Shown: piece by piece, positions 1 through 8,959 of the stretch
Layout of the letters: every line of letters starts with the position of its first letter
Numbering within the stretch: position 1 is the stretch's first letter
Source of the DNA: Bacteroidota bacterium
GTDB lineage: Bacteria; Bacteroidota; Bacteroidia; AKYH767-A; OLB10
Direction of reading: 5' to 3'
Assembly: GCA_016717725.1 (NCBI GenBank)
Contig: JADKFA010000014.1
Coordinates: 1 to 64,000 of the forward strand
Length of the DNA: 64,000 nt
Program-made: the position numbers and the translations under genes
Notes under the pieces: model-generated
Told to the model about the DNA's origin: nothing
Database searches by the model: none
The model's input: the letters and a program-made list of their open reading frames with translations, nothing else

Positions 1-510
1 ATTATTCAATTTAGCTTCTACATATAAAAGTGGAGTTAGAAGCACAGGGATTTGAAATGGTGGTGATACTGCAATTTCTGCAACATACACTATAACTAAA
101 AACCCAATCCGTTTGTGCTGATGGTAAAGTAACCGTTGCTCTATAAATCCATTTGCGAATACCGGTGATGAACCTCCATTACAACTGGAACTAGAAGTAG
201 CGCATGGAACCGTAATTTCTAAACCGTTTGATGATCCCGCTACTTTATTTGCGGTTACGTTCAGATTATGATTTCCGTTTGTACTCTTGTAATTGATGGT
301 AATATTTCCGGGCTCTGCTACACCACCACAGTCACGGTAGAAGGTAACTTCAATTTCATATTGATTTCCACCAAGACATCTATACTTGATGTCGGATCCA
401 GCTGCGTGTGTCGCAAATACTTGATTTTGCAAACCTGCTAAGAGGAGAATGCTGACCAGAAGGTAGCTGAATTTTAAAATAAAATTCTTTGCGAAGTGGG
501 AGTGTCTCAT
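1..510 (-). CDS. N-terminal part of a large exported surface protein (partial, frameshifted)
   Basis: The minus strand opens at an ATG (508-510) with a signal peptide (about 35 residues, ending near VFATHA). It continues with AAGSDIKYRCLGGNQYEIE and VTFYRDCGG, an N-terminal module I know from giant PKD-type proteins of Bacteroidota that are usually sent out by type IX secretion. Downstream, SVCCRNCSITTI is in another frame, and YVEAKLNN at the window edge is in a third. The frames join if one A is added near 150 (giving NGIYRATVTLP) and one T is removed near 33 (giving NSTLYVEAKLNN). The rest of the gene lies outside the window, so its sorting domain and function cannot be seen. It is divergent from the nuo operon. 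Confidence 0.7.
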   Translation of the reverse strand, partial: MRHSHFAKNFILKFSYLLVSILLLAGLQNQVFATHAAGSDIKYRCLGGNQYEIEVTFYRDCGGVAEPGNITINYKSTNGNHNLNVTANKVAGSSNGLEITVPCATSSSSCNGGSSPVFANGFIEQRLLYHQHKRIGFLVIVYVAEIAVSPPFQIPVLLTPLLYVEAKLNN

Positions 511-842
511 TGTTGATGAAGAGTTTTAGCCTTTTTTGCTCCTCTGTTATTCGTAAAGCAGGGCCTCTTCGTTTCGTTTCTTGACTATATTTTATGTTAA
601 TCTTACATCCTGAAACTTTTATTACATTCTAGCGTATGAGCCCGATTTTTAATAAAGTCTTTTTTTATTGATTGATTGGAGCTCGATTTTTCTTGCTTTT
701 CTTTTTCTTTTAGATTGATTTATCTTTTAGCTAGGCATTTTCTGTTTTTTTTTTGAGGTTTGTAGTTTGAAATGGTTGATAATTATTTTCTTTTTAGATG
801 GGTTTGGATCCCCTTTTAAAGGGCTTTTTCCTCTCAAAAGAT
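511..842. other. Divergent intergenic region upstream of the nuo operon
   Basis: AT-rich spacer between the left partial gene and nuoA with no credible reading frame. The only structure I see is a small inverted repeat, CCCTTT-T-AAAGGG at 811-823, about 20 bases upstream of the predicted nuo promoter. It could be an operator or chance in a T/A-rich stretch. Confidence 0.5.
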
Positions 843-850
843 TAATTTTG
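843..850 (+). promoter_or_regulatory. Candidate -7 box of the nuo promoter
   Basis: TAATTTTG fits the Bacteroidota -7 consensus TAnnTTTG and lies about 60 bases before the nuoA start. No clear TTG -33 box is found 19-21 bases upstream, only a T-rich stretch at 825-829, so the call is tentative. Confidence 0.4.
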
Positions 851-909
851 CAGCAAGTTCTCTACCCTTAAATTATTAATGTAGTTTGGGGTCGACTAAA
901 AATCTGATT

Positions 910-1290
910 ATGATATTGTTAAGTTCTTCAATCGATTATCTTCCTATCGCAATGATGTTTGTTGTTGCTATCGGATTCGTGCTTTTCACCATGTTCGTAA
1001 CACATTTATTAGGTCCTAAGCGCCTTTCAAAGGTGAAATTGGAAACTTTTGAATGTGGAATTGAATCACAAGGAAACTCAAGAATGCCTTTTTCAATTAA
1101 ATATTTCCTCATCGCGATCCTTTTTGTTTTGTTTGATGTGGAAGTAATATTTATGTACCCCTGGGCTGTGAATTTTGCCGAATGGAGTAAAGTAAGTATG
1201 GCAGCATTTTATGAAATGTTCGTCTTCCTAGCCTTCTTAACGGTTGGATTGGTTTATATCATTCGTAAAGGCGCCTTGAAGTGGGAGTAA
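910..1290 (+). CDS. nuoA: NADH-quinone oxidoreductase subunit A
   Basis: Small membrane subunit of respiratory complex I, next to the quinone site. The protein of about 126 residues has three membrane helices (near residues 10-30, 64-84 and 95-115). It carries the family motif KLETFECGIES, and the acidic FDVEVIFMYPW stretch in helix 2. I prefer the ATG at 910; an in-frame TTG at 886 would add eight residues. It is the first gene of a 14-gene nuo operon (nuoB begins 37 bases downstream), and a TAnnTTTG box lies about 60 bases upstream. Confidence 0.93.
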   Translation: MILLSSSIDYLPIAMMFVVAIGFVLFTMFVTHLLGPKRLSKVKLETFECGIESQGNSRMPFSIKYFLIAILFVLFDVEVIFMYPWAVNFAEWSKVSMAAFYEMFVFLAFLTVGLVYIIRKGALKWE

Positions 1291-1327
1291 AATAAATAGT
1301 TTAAAATCAATTACTTAGATAATAATT

Positions 1328-1864
1328 ATGGCAAAGGAAGGTGATCGTTTGGAAGGTTTTGAAGGCCCTGGCTTTCTAGCAACCTCTCTGGATAAAGCAG
1401 TGGGTATGGCGCGTAAGAATTCGATCTGGCCATTGCCATTTGCTACCTCTTGTTGTGGAATTGAGTTCATGGCTACGATGGCATCGACTTACGACTTAGG
1501 TCGATTCGGTGCCGAGCGATTGAGCTTTTCTCCTCGTCAAGCCGATCTGTTGATGGTGATGGGCACAATTGCTAAAAAAATGGGACCCGTTTTGCGTCAA
1601 GTGTATGAGCAAATGGCTGAACCTAAGTGGGTTATTGCTGTTGGTGCCTGCGCTTCAACAGGTGGCATTTTTGATACTTATAGCGTACTTCAAGGAATTG
1701 ATCGAATTATTCCTGTAGATGTGTATGTCCCTGGATGTCCGCCTCGCCCCGAACAAATTTTAGATGGCGTCATGAAAATTCAAGACCTGATTCAAAATGA
1801 ATCTTTGCGTCGAAGAAATTCTGCTGAATACCAAGATCTTTTAGCTTCATACGGAATAGAATAA
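1328..1864 (+). CDS. nuoB: NADH-quinone oxidoreductase subunit B
   Basis: Peripheral-arm subunit that carries cluster N2, the last iron-sulphur centre before quinone. The 178-residue protein shows all N2 ligands: the double cysteine in ATSCCGIEFMA (about residue 42), the cysteine in GACASTGG (about 108) and that in VPGCPPRPE (about 138). Its length is normal for the family. nuoC starts two bases after the stop, so the genes are probably translationally coupled. Confidence 0.97.
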   Translation: MAKEGDRLEGFEGPGFLATSLDKAVGMARKNSIWPLPFATSCCGIEFMATMASTYDLGRFGAERLSFSPRQADLLMVMGTIAKKMGPVLRQVYEQMAEPKWVIAVGACASTGGIFDTYSVLQGIDRIIPVDVYVPGCPPRPEQILDGVMKIQDLIQNESLRRRNSAEYQDLLASYGIE

Positions 1865-1865
1865 T

Positions 1866-2368
1866 ATGCCCAAACTAAATATTGAGTTATTAGAGAGTAA
1901 GTTGAAAGAAAAATTCAACGATAATATTTTGTCCGCAAACACGGATTCCGATATGTTTACCATCGTGGTATCCAAGGAAGCATTGCATGATGTTGTTCAA
2001 TTTTTAAGGAAGATGCTTATTTCAATTTCCATTACCTCACTACTTTATGTGGTTTGCATTATCCCGATAGCCCTTTTCCTTTTGGCTTGATGGTGCAATT
2101 GCATAATATGCCAGAGAATTCAAGAATCAGAATTAAAGCATTCACCGGTGATATTGAACCTACATTTAAAACGCTAACTGATCTTTGGCCTGCAGCGAAT
2201 TGGATGGAGCGCGAGACGTATGACTTTTTTGGATTTAGATTTACGGGTCACCCCAACTTAAAAAGAATTCTGAATATGGACTCTCTCGAAGGTTGGCCAC
2301 TCAGAAAGGAATATCCTCTAGAAGATCCTTTCCGAAAAGATAAGGACGATAAAATGTTTGGACGTTAA
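1866..2368 (+). CDS. nuoC: NADH-quinone oxidoreductase subunit C (one-base frameshift)
   Basis: The 30-kDa subunit of complex I that packs on NuoD. The N-terminal half (MPKLNIELLESKLKEKFND) and the C-terminal half, with the signature family stretch WPAANWMERETYDFFGFRF and HPNLKRIL, lie in different frames. Adding one A to the AA at 2006-2007 gives a continuous protein of about 167 residues through FLKEDAYFNFHYLTTLCG. The gene is separate, not fused to nuoD. I treat the break as a consensus error because the flanking operon is intact and each half is well conserved. Confidence 0.9.
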
Positions 2369-2407
2369 TAACGGGAAGGGCTAGCCGAATATTTAGTACC
2401 GCGAACA

Positions 2408-3634
2408 ATGACGAAGAATCAACAAATAACAAATCCAACAAATACTGCCTTGCAGGAGAAGGATTATACAATCCTAAATTTAGGACCTACCCATCCCGCT
2501 ACGCACGGTATTTTTCAGAATGTAATGAAAATGGATGGTGAGCTTATCGTTTCCGCTGAGCCAACCATCGGATATATCCATCGTGCGTTTGAGAAGTTAG
2601 CAGAGCGTCGACCTTTCTATCAAATTACTCCCATCACCGACCGTATGAATTATTGCTCATCTCCAATCAATAATATGGGATGGCATATGACCGTAGAGAA
2701 GTTAGCCGGAATTGAAATTCCAAAGCGTGTTCAATATTTACGAGTGATCATCATGGAATTGGCCCGTATCTCCGATCATATCATTTGTAATTCCGTGATT
2801 GGTGTGGATAGCGGTGCTATGACGGGATTCTTGTATATTTTTCAATGGCGTGAATTTATCTACGAAATTTATGAGGAGTTGTGTGGTGCACGATTAACAA
2901 CAAACATCGGTCGTATCGGCGGACTTGAGCGCGATTTTAATGAGAAGGCTTGGGAGAAAATTCATTATTTCTTGAAGGAATTTCCGGCGGGATTAAAAGA
3001 ATTTGAAAATTTATTGGTGCGCAATCGTATCTTCATGGATCGTACCATTAAATGCGGACCCATCACTGCTGAACGTGCTTTAGCCTATAGTTTTTCTGGT
3101 CCCAATTTAAGAGCTGCAGGAGTGGATTATGATGTGCGTGTGATGAATCCATATTCTTCCTACGAAGAATTTTCTTTCACTATTCCCATCGGCACCAATG
3201 GCGATACTTACGATCGTTTCATGGTTCGTCAACGTGAAATGTGGGAATCGTTGAGCATCATTCAACAAGCCATTGATAAAGTAAATGCATTAGAAGATAA
3301 AACAAGTTTTCATGGTAATGTACCCGAGTTTTTCTTGCCTCCAAAAGAGGAAGTGTACAACAGCATGGAAGCATTAATATGGCATTTCAAAATTGTAATG
3401 GGCGAAACTACTATCCCAAAAGGAGAAGTGTATCATTGCGTAGAAGGTGGTAACGGTGAGTTAGGATTTTACCTCGTGAGTGATGGCGGAAGAACACCTT
3501 ATCGTTTGCATTTCCGCCGACCATGTTACATTTATTATCAAGCCTATCCCGAAATGGTGAAAGGTTCGATGTTGAGTGATGCCATCTTAACCATGAGCTC
3601 CATGAATGTTATTGCTGGTGAGTTGGACGCATAA
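2408..3634 (+). CDS. nuoD: NADH-quinone oxidoreductase subunit D
   Basis: The 49-kDa subunit, related to the large subunit of NiFe hydrogenases, which forms most of the quinone pocket with NuoB. The 408-residue protein has the early signature LGPTHPATHGI (about residues 25-35), including the quinone-site histidines. It also has FEKLAERRPFYQ, DRMNYCSSPINN and the C-terminal DAILTMSSMNVIAGELDA. Length and spacing are ordinary. It begins 39 bases after nuoC. Confidence 0.97.
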   Translation: MTKNQQITNPTNTALQEKDYTILNLGPTHPATHGIFQNVMKMDGELIVSAEPTIGYIHRAFEKLAERRPFYQITPITDRMNYCSSPINNMGWHMTVEKLAGIEIPKRVQYLRVIIMELARISDHIICNSVIGVDSGAMTGFLYIFQWREFIYEIYEELCGARLTTNIGRIGGLERDFNEKAWEKIHYFLKEFPAGLKEFENLLVRNRIFMDRTIKCGPITAERALAYSFSGPNLRAAGVDYDVRVMNPYSSYEEFSFTIPIGTNGDTYDRFMVRQREMWESLSIIQQAIDKVNALEDKTSFHGNVPEFFLPPKEEVYNSMEALIWHFKIVMGETTIPKGEVYHCVEGGNGELGFYLVSDGGRTPYRLHFRRPCYIYYQAYPEMVKGSMLSDAILTMSSMNVIAGELDA

Positions 3635-3669
3635 AATTAGTATTGAAATTATTCAGAACCGATTGGATT

Positions 3670-4029
3670 ATGAGTGGAAATAAAGAAATAAAATTTAGCG
3701 ATGATGCATTAGCATTGGTGAAGAGAATCATCAGTCGTTATCCAGAAGGAAAACAAAAGTCTGCTCTCCTTCCTGTGTTGCATATTGCCCAAGCAGAGTT
3801 TGAAGGTTGGTTGAGTCCTGCAGTGATGGATTACGTCGCTTCACTTTTAAATATTCAATCAATTGAAGTGTATGAAGTAGCTTCTTTTTATTCTATGTTT
3901 AATTTGAAACCCGTTGGAAAATGTGTGGTGGAAGTTTGTCGTACTGGTCCTTGCTGGTTGATGGGCGCTGAAGATATTGTAAAGTACATGGAGAAGAAGC
4001 ATTGGAGAAAAAATAAAATTAAAGCTTGA
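3670..4029 (+). CDS. nuoE: NADH-quinone oxidoreductase subunit E, C-terminally truncated
   Basis: The 24-kDa subunit of the NADH-oxidising module, a thioredoxin-like protein that normally binds the [2Fe-2S] cluster N1a through four cysteines. The start at 3670 (MSGNKEIKFSDDALAL) is preferred over a TTG 27 bases upstream. The N-terminal half is normal: VLHIAQAEFEGWLS, VYEVASFYSMF and the first ligand pair in EVCRTGPC. The protein then ends after KYMEKKHWRKNKIKA, about 119 residues, where relatives continue for about 45-55 more and supply the second ligand pair (a C-x3-C such as CLGNC in E. coli). Only 38 bases separate the stop from nuoF, so the missing part is not hidden in another frame. Confidence 0.85.
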   Translation: MSGNKEIKFSDDALALVKRIISRYPEGKQKSALLPVLHIAQAEFEGWLSPAVMDYVASLLNIQSIEVYEVASFYSMFNLKPVGKCVVEVCRTGPCWLMGAEDIVKYMEKKHWRKNKIKA

Positions 4030-4067
4030 TTTTTTATTGATCCATTAAACAATCTAAAAAAGAAATT

Positions 4068-5414
4068 ATGGGAAGAAAACTTCTCACAGAACATATAAAA
4101 GTACCGGGTATCCGAAATTTGGATACGTATCGTAAGCATGGTGGCTATGAAACCTTGAAGAAAGCCCTTGGCATGAAGCCAGAGGACATCGTGGAGGAAG
4201 TAAAGAAGTCGGGCTTGCGTGGTCGTGGTGGTGCAGGATTCCCCACAGGAATGAAATGGGGATTTTTAGCTAAGCCCGAAGGAGTGCCTCGTTATCTTGT
4301 GTGTAATGCCGATGAAAGTGAACCCGGAACTTTTAAGGATCGCTACATGATGGAATTTCTTCCTCATCTTTTAATTGAAGGAATGGCTATCGGTAGTTTT
4401 GCATTGGGATGTCGCTCATCGTACATCTACATTCGTGGTGAGTTAATGTATGTGTTTCATATTTTACAAGAAGCTATTGATGAAGCCTACGCTGCCGGAT
4501 TATTAGGAAAAAATATTTTAGGTACTGGATTCGATTTTGATTTGAATGTGCATTGTGGTGGTGGAGCTTATATCTGTGGCGAGGAAACTGCATTGATAGA
4601 ATCATTAGAAGGGAAACGTGGTAATCCAAGAATTAAACCTCCATTCCCTGCCATCAAAGGAGTATGGGGTTGTCCAACCGTAGTGAATAATGTAGAAAGT
4701 ATTATGGCAGTTGTGCCCATCATCAGAGACGGTGGCGATGAGTATGCTAAAATTGGAATTGGAAAAAGTACGGGAACGAAATTAATTTCTGCATGCGGAC
4801 ATTTGAAAAAGCCGGGTGTGTATGAAATTGATTTAGGACTACCTGTTGAAGAATTTATTTATTCAGATGAGTATTGCGGTGGAATTCGAAACGATAAAAA
4901 ATTAAAAGCCGTAGTGGCTGGTGGATCTTCTGTACCTATTTTACCTGCTGAATTGATTTTAAAAACTGCAAAAGGCGAACCCCGATTGATGAGCTATGAA
5001 TCGTTAGCCGATGGTGGATTCCAAACAGGAACCATGTTAGGTTCGGGTGGATTTATTGCCATGGATGAAGATACCAGCATTGTGAAAAATTTATATACGT
5101 TCACGCGTTTCTATCATCACGAAAGTTGCGGACAATGTTCTCCTTGCAGAGAAGGAACAGGATGGATGGAAAAGTTGTTGCATAAAATTTTAGATGGACA
5201 TGGAACAATCGCCGATGTAGATTTACTCTGGGAAATTCAATCGAAAATTGAAGGAAAAACGATTTGTCCTCTTGGCGATGCCGCCGCTTGGCCTGTCGCT
5301 TCTGCTATTCGACATTTCAGAAGTGAGTTCGAAGAGTATGTTCGTAATCCACAAAACATCAAAAAAGATCATCATTATTACAGGGTTAATAATATTAATC
5401 CAGAATTAGTTTAA
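4068..5414 (+). CDS. nuoF: NADH-quinone oxidoreductase subunit F
   Basis: The 51-kDa flavoprotein subunit: it binds NADH and FMN and carries the [4Fe-4S] cluster N3. The 448-residue protein shows the glycine-rich NADH/FMN region GLRGRGGAGFPTGMKWGF (about residues 46-63) and NADESEPGTFKDR. It also shows HCGGGAYICGEETALIESLEGKRG and the N3 ligands in ESCGQCSPCREG, with a further cysteine in GKTICPLGDAA. It has normal length and follows the truncated nuoE by 38 bases. Confidence 0.97.
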   Translation: MGRKLLTEHIKVPGIRNLDTYRKHGGYETLKKALGMKPEDIVEEVKKSGLRGRGGAGFPTGMKWGFLAKPEGVPRYLVCNADESEPGTFKDRYMMEFLPHLLIEGMAIGSFALGCRSSYIYIRGELMYVFHILQEAIDEAYAAGLLGKNILGTGFDFDLNVHCGGGAYICGEETALIESLEGKRGNPRIKPPFPAIKGVWGCPTVVNNVESIMAVVPIIRDGGDEYAKIGIGKSTGTKLISACGHLKKPGVYEIDLGLPVEEFIYSDEYCGGIRNDKKLKAVVAGGSSVPILPAELILKTAKGEPRLMSYESLADGGFQTGTMLGSGGFIAMDEDTSIVKNLYTFTRFYHHESCGQCSPCREGTGWMEKLLHKILDGHGTIADVDLLWEIQSKIEGKTICPLGDAAAWPVASAIRHFRSEFEEYVRNPQNIKKDHHYYRVNNINPELV

Positions 5415-5424
5415 GTTAGCAATC

Positions 5425-6420
5425 ATGCCGAAAGTAACAATCGATGGACATACAATTGAGGTAGCGGAAGGAACCACTATCCTCGAAGCAGCACGTATGA
5501 TTGGAGGTGAAGTAGCGCCGCCTGCCATGTGTTTTTATTCGAAATTGAAAACGAGTGGTGGTTATTGTCGTACCTGTATCGTAAAGGTGACCAAAGGTTC
5601 TGAAAAGGATCCACGACCTATGCCAAAGCCCGTTGCCTCTTGCCGTACTCCTGTGATGGACGGAATGGAAGTGCAAAATAAAACGGCTCCCGATTTAGTG
5701 GATGCACGCGCTGGTGTTGTTGAGTTTTTATTGATTAATCATCCGCTCGATTGCCCCATCTGTGATCAAGCGGGCGAATGTCATTTGCAAGATTTAAGTT
5801 ATGAGCACGGACTCTCAAAATCGCGTTATGATTTTAAACGTCGTGAATTTGAAAAAATTGATATCGGACCCAATATCAAATTGCACATGACGCGTTGCAT
5901 CCTTTGCTATCGTTGTGTGAAAGTGGCCGAGCAAGTTTGTGATACTCGTTCGCATGGTGTATTATATCGTGGTGACGTTTCTGAAATTTCTACGCATATT
6001 GAAAAAGCATTGGACAGCGACTTTAGCGGTAACGTAATTGATGTTTGTCCTGTAGGTGCCTTAACCGATCGTACATTCCGATTTAAAAGTCGTGTATGGT
6101 TTACAAAACCCGTAGACGCCCATCGCGATTGCAAAAAATGTTGTGGTCGTTCGGTGTTATATATGAGTGGACAAGAAGTTTTGCGTGTTTCAGTACGTAA
6201 AGATACTTGGGGTGAAGTGGAAAATACGCCGGAAGGAAATCCAGGATGGCTCTGCAATGAATGCCGGTTCGAAAAGAAAAGTGCAAGCGACTGGACTATC
6301 GAAGGTGTTCGAAATATTGATCGCCACTCCGTAATATCACAAAATAAATACTTGGAAGTAAAAAATCTGAAGATTGATGTTTCCAATCAAAAGTTGATTG
6401 GAGAAAAAGCACATAATTAA
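5425..6420 (+). CDS. nuoG: NADH-quinone oxidoreductase subunit G, short form
   Basis: Iron-sulphur subunit passing electrons from NuoE/F to NuoI. The 331-residue protein contains the N-terminal ferredoxin domain with N1b ligands (CFYSKLKTSGGYCRTC, then a further Cys in VASCRTP). It also has the His/Cys N5 site HPLDCPICDQAGEC and the N4 site CILCYRCVKVAEQVC with CPVGAL. It then has a CxxC...C region (CKKCCGR, WLCNECR) like the start of the molybdopterin-oxidoreductase domain, and stops. The large C-terminal domain of the about 900-residue E. coli form is absent. To my knowledge short NuoG is common in Bacteroidota, so this is probably not a truncation. Confidence 0.93.
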   Translation: MPKVTIDGHTIEVAEGTTILEAARMIGGEVAPPAMCFYSKLKTSGGYCRTCIVKVTKGSEKDPRPMPKPVASCRTPVMDGMEVQNKTAPDLVDARAGVVEFLLINHPLDCPICDQAGECHLQDLSYEHGLSKSRYDFKRREFEKIDIGPNIKLHMTRCILCYRCVKVAEQVCDTRSHGVLYRGDVSEISTHIEKALDSDFSGNVIDVCPVGALTDRTFRFKSRVWFTKPVDAHRDCKKCCGRSVLYMSGQEVLRVSVRKDTWGEVENTPEGNPGWLCNECRFEKKSASDWTIEGVRNIDRHSVISQNKYLEVKNLKIDVSNQKLIGEKAHN

Positions 6421-6455
6421 TATTCCGTAACAAGAATTAATTCGTTATCGCCTAT

Positions 6456-7487
6456 ATGGAATTTATCATAGTAAAATTTGTACTCGTAGTCATTGTGTTC
6501 CTGGTTTCACTCGGAATAGCAGCTTACAGTACGTACGCCGAACGAAAGATTGCAGCCTTTTTGCAAGATCGTGTTGGTCCCGATCGCGCAGGTCCATTCG
6601 GCATCTTACAACCCTTAGCCGATGGAGTAAAGATGTTCATGAAGGAAGAAATTATTCCTACGCATGCCGATAAAGGATTGTTTATTCTCGGTCCCTCTAT
6701 CATGATGATGACTGCCTGCATGACAGGTGTTGTGATTCCATGGGGAAATACTTTAATCATCAACGGTACAGAATATCCAGTTCAAATTACAGATATCAAT
6801 ATCGGAATTCTTTACATCTTCGGCGTAGTAAGTATTGGTGTGTATGGAATTATGATTGGTGGATGGGCTTCTAATAATAAGTACTCATTGATGGGTGCTA
6901 TACGTGCATCTTCCCAAATGATCTCTTATGAACTTGCCATGGGAATGTCCATCATCGCGTTAGTAATGATGACAGGAACATTGAGCATCGGTGAAATTGT
7001 GAAACAACAACAAGGAATGCATTGGAATGTATTTGTGCAACCTCTAGGTTTTATTTTATTTATTGTTTGTGCATTTGCAGAATGTAATCGTACACCCTTT
7101 GATCTTCCAGAGTGTGAAACGGAATTAGTAGGAGGATACCATACCGAATACAGTTCTATGAAATTGGGATTTTATCTTTTTGCCGAATACATCAATATGT
7201 TTATTTCATCGGCAATCATCGCCTCCTTATACTTTGGCGGATACAATTTCCCATTCATCGATCAACTCGGATTACCTCATAATCTACTTACGCTTCTCGG
7301 AACGCTTATCTTTTTCGGGAAAGTATTCTTCTTTATCTTCTTCTTTATGTGGGTGCGCTGGACTCTTCCGCGCTTCCGTTATGATCAGTTGATGCATGTT
7401 GGATGGAGAGTAATGATTCCACTGGCATTGTTCAATATTCTCTTGACAGCTGTCATCGTGCTATGGCAAAATGGACAGTTTAATTAA
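6456..7487 (+). CDS. nuoH: NADH-quinone oxidoreductase subunit H
   Basis: Membrane subunit that closes the quinone entry channel and links redox chemistry to the proton path. The 343-residue protein has about eight membrane helices. Its family signatures are the first loop AERKIAAFLQDRVGPDRAGP followed by LQPLADGVKMFMKEE, and AECNRTPFDLPECETELVGG with EYSSMKLGFYLFAEY. It has normal length, with no frame problem. Confidence 0.97.
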   Translation: MEFIIVKFVLVVIVFLVSLGIAAYSTYAERKIAAFLQDRVGPDRAGPFGILQPLADGVKMFMKEEIIPTHADKGLFILGPSIMMMTACMTGVVIPWGNTLIINGTEYPVQITDINIGILYIFGVVSIGVYGIMIGGWASNNKYSLMGAIRASSQMISYELAMGMSIIALVMMTGTLSIGEIVKQQQGMHWNVFVQPLGFILFIVCAFAECNRTPFDLPECETELVGGYHTEYSSMKLGFYLFAEYINMFISSAIIASLYFGGYNFPFIDQLGLPHNLLTLLGTLIFFGKVFFFIFFFMWVRWTLPRFRYDQLMHVGWRVMIPLALFNILLTAVIVLWQNGQFN

Positions 7488-7502
7488 TTAAAACCGGATT
7501 GA

Positions 7503-8042
7503 ATGCAACTTACCAATAGATCAGAAGTAGTCGTAAACAAGGAAATGACTTTCAAGGAGAGATTGTATTTCCCTGCCATCATAAGCGGATTAATCATTAC
7601 GGTGAAGCATCTGTTTAAGAAAAGAGCTACAGTAAAATATCCAGAAGAAATTCGTCCAATGGCACCTGTATATCGCGGACTCCATGTGTTAAAACGCGAT
7701 GAACAAGGTCGGGAAAATTGTACCGCTTGTGGTCTTTGTGCAGTAGCTTGCCCTGCCGAAGCCATCACCATGACCGCCGCAGAGCGAAAAAAAGGAGAAG
7801 AACATTTATACCGCGAAGAAAAATATGCAGCTATTTACGAGATCAATATGCTGCGGTGTATCTTCTGTGGATTGTGCGAGGAAGCTTGCCCAAAAGAAGC
7901 CATCTTCCTGACTGACAGGATGCTGCCATCGGATATGAATCGAGCTAATTTCATATTCGGAAAAGATAAGTTAGTGGAGGGAGTGAGTATCGACTCTAGA
8001 ATAGACATCAGTAAAAGAACTAATGCACACAGGAAAGACTAA
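7503..8042 (+). CDS. nuoI: NADH-quinone oxidoreductase subunit I
   Basis: Ferredoxin-like subunit carrying clusters N6a and N6b. The 179-residue protein has two classical [4Fe-4S] motifs: CTACGLCAVACP (about residues 75-86) and CIFCGLCEEACP (about residues 120-131). The N-terminal amphipathic stretch that lies along the membrane (FKERLYFPAIISGLIITVKHLF) is visible. The ATG at 7503 lies 16 bases after the nuoH stop. Confidence 0.97.
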   Translation: MQLTNRSEVVVNKEMTFKERLYFPAIISGLIITVKHLFKKRATVKYPEEIRPMAPVYRGLHVLKRDEQGRENCTACGLCAVACPAEAITMTAAERKKGEEHLYREEKYAAIYEINMLRCIFCGLCEEACPKEAIFLTDRMLPSDMNRANFIFGKDKLVEGVSIDSRIDISKRTNAHRKD

Positions 8043-8098
8043 GTTTCTTTTCTGATGCCTAAGAAAGTATTAATTTCGCCACCCGTTCAATAACATAC

Positions 8099-8601
8099 AT
8101 GTTGAATCAAAATTTACCCTTCATGATTCTTGCAACCCTATCGGTGTTTAGTGCACTGATGGTGGTTTTATCGAGAAAGCCGGTACATAGTGTCTTGTAT
8201 CTAATTTTTTGCTTCTTCACAATTGGGGGTCATTATTTATTGCTGAATGCTCAATTTCTTTTGCGGTGCATATTATCGTATATGCAGGAGCCATCATGGT
8301 CCTGTTTTTATTTACCTTGATGTTTATCAATTTAAATAAGGAGTTAGAGCCGCACAAAACGAATTTAGTGAAAGTTGCAGCAACCATTGTCGCTGGAACT
8401 TTATTATTAGTAATGGTGTCAACAGTTACAAATACTGGTAACGTCTTACCTTCGCAGGTTTCACAAAATGATGTAGGTACGGTTGCCGTATTGGGAAAAA
8501 AACTTTACAGTGATTACGTATTACCGTTTGAGTTAACTTCTATATTATTACTTGCCGCAATGGTAGGTGCTGTCATGATTGGAAAAAAGAATACTGATTA
8601 A
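8099..8601 (+). CDS. nuoJ: NADH-quinone oxidoreductase subunit J (one-base frameshift)
   Basis: Membrane subunit with five helices that couples the quinone site to the antiporter-like subunits. The first part (VLSRKPVHSVLYLIFCFFTI, YLLLNAQFL) and the second (VHIIVYAGAIMVLFLFTLMFINL, then VLPFELTSILLLAAMVGAVMI) lie in different frames. Adding one T to the T-run at 8259-8262 gives NAQFLFAVHIIVYAGAIMVL, the conserved family core, and a protein of about 167 residues. Read as a homopolymer consensus error in a working gene. Confidence 0.92.
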
Positions 8602-8613
8602 ATTATAAACACA

Positions 8614-8934
8614 ATGAATTCAATACTTAGTGTTGTTCCGATAGAGTACTACCTTGGCTTATCAGTCATCCTCTTCACCATTGGTGTGATGGGCGTACTC
8701 TTTCGTCGTAATGCCATCATTGTATTTATGTGCATTGAATTAATGTTGAATGCTGTGAATTTATTGTTGACGGCTTTCTCTACACTTCATGGAGAAGCGG
8801 GCGGACAAGTAATGGTATTCTTCATCATGGCGGTTGCAGCGGCGGAAGTTGCTGTTGGACTTGCCATCTTAGTGATGATTTATAATAATCTGCGTACAGT
8901 AGATATAAAAGAAATGAATAAATTGAAGTGGTAG
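8614..8934 (+). CDS. nuoK: NADH-quinone oxidoreductase subunit K
   Basis: Small three-helix membrane subunit related to MnhC/MrpC. The 106-residue protein has the conserved glutamate helix FMCIELMLNAVNLLLTAF (about residues 38-55) and FFIMAVAAAEVAVGLAILV, which holds the second conserved glutamate. The start lies 12 bases after nuoJ and the length is normal. Confidence 0.97.
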   Translation: MNSILSVVPIEYYLGLSVILFTIGVMGVLFRRNAIIVFMCIELMLNAVNLLLTAFSTLHGEAGGQVMVFFIMAVAAAEVAVGLAILVMIYNNLRTVDIKEMNKLKW

Positions 8935-8959
8935 TAATTACCACATCACAACATAAACG

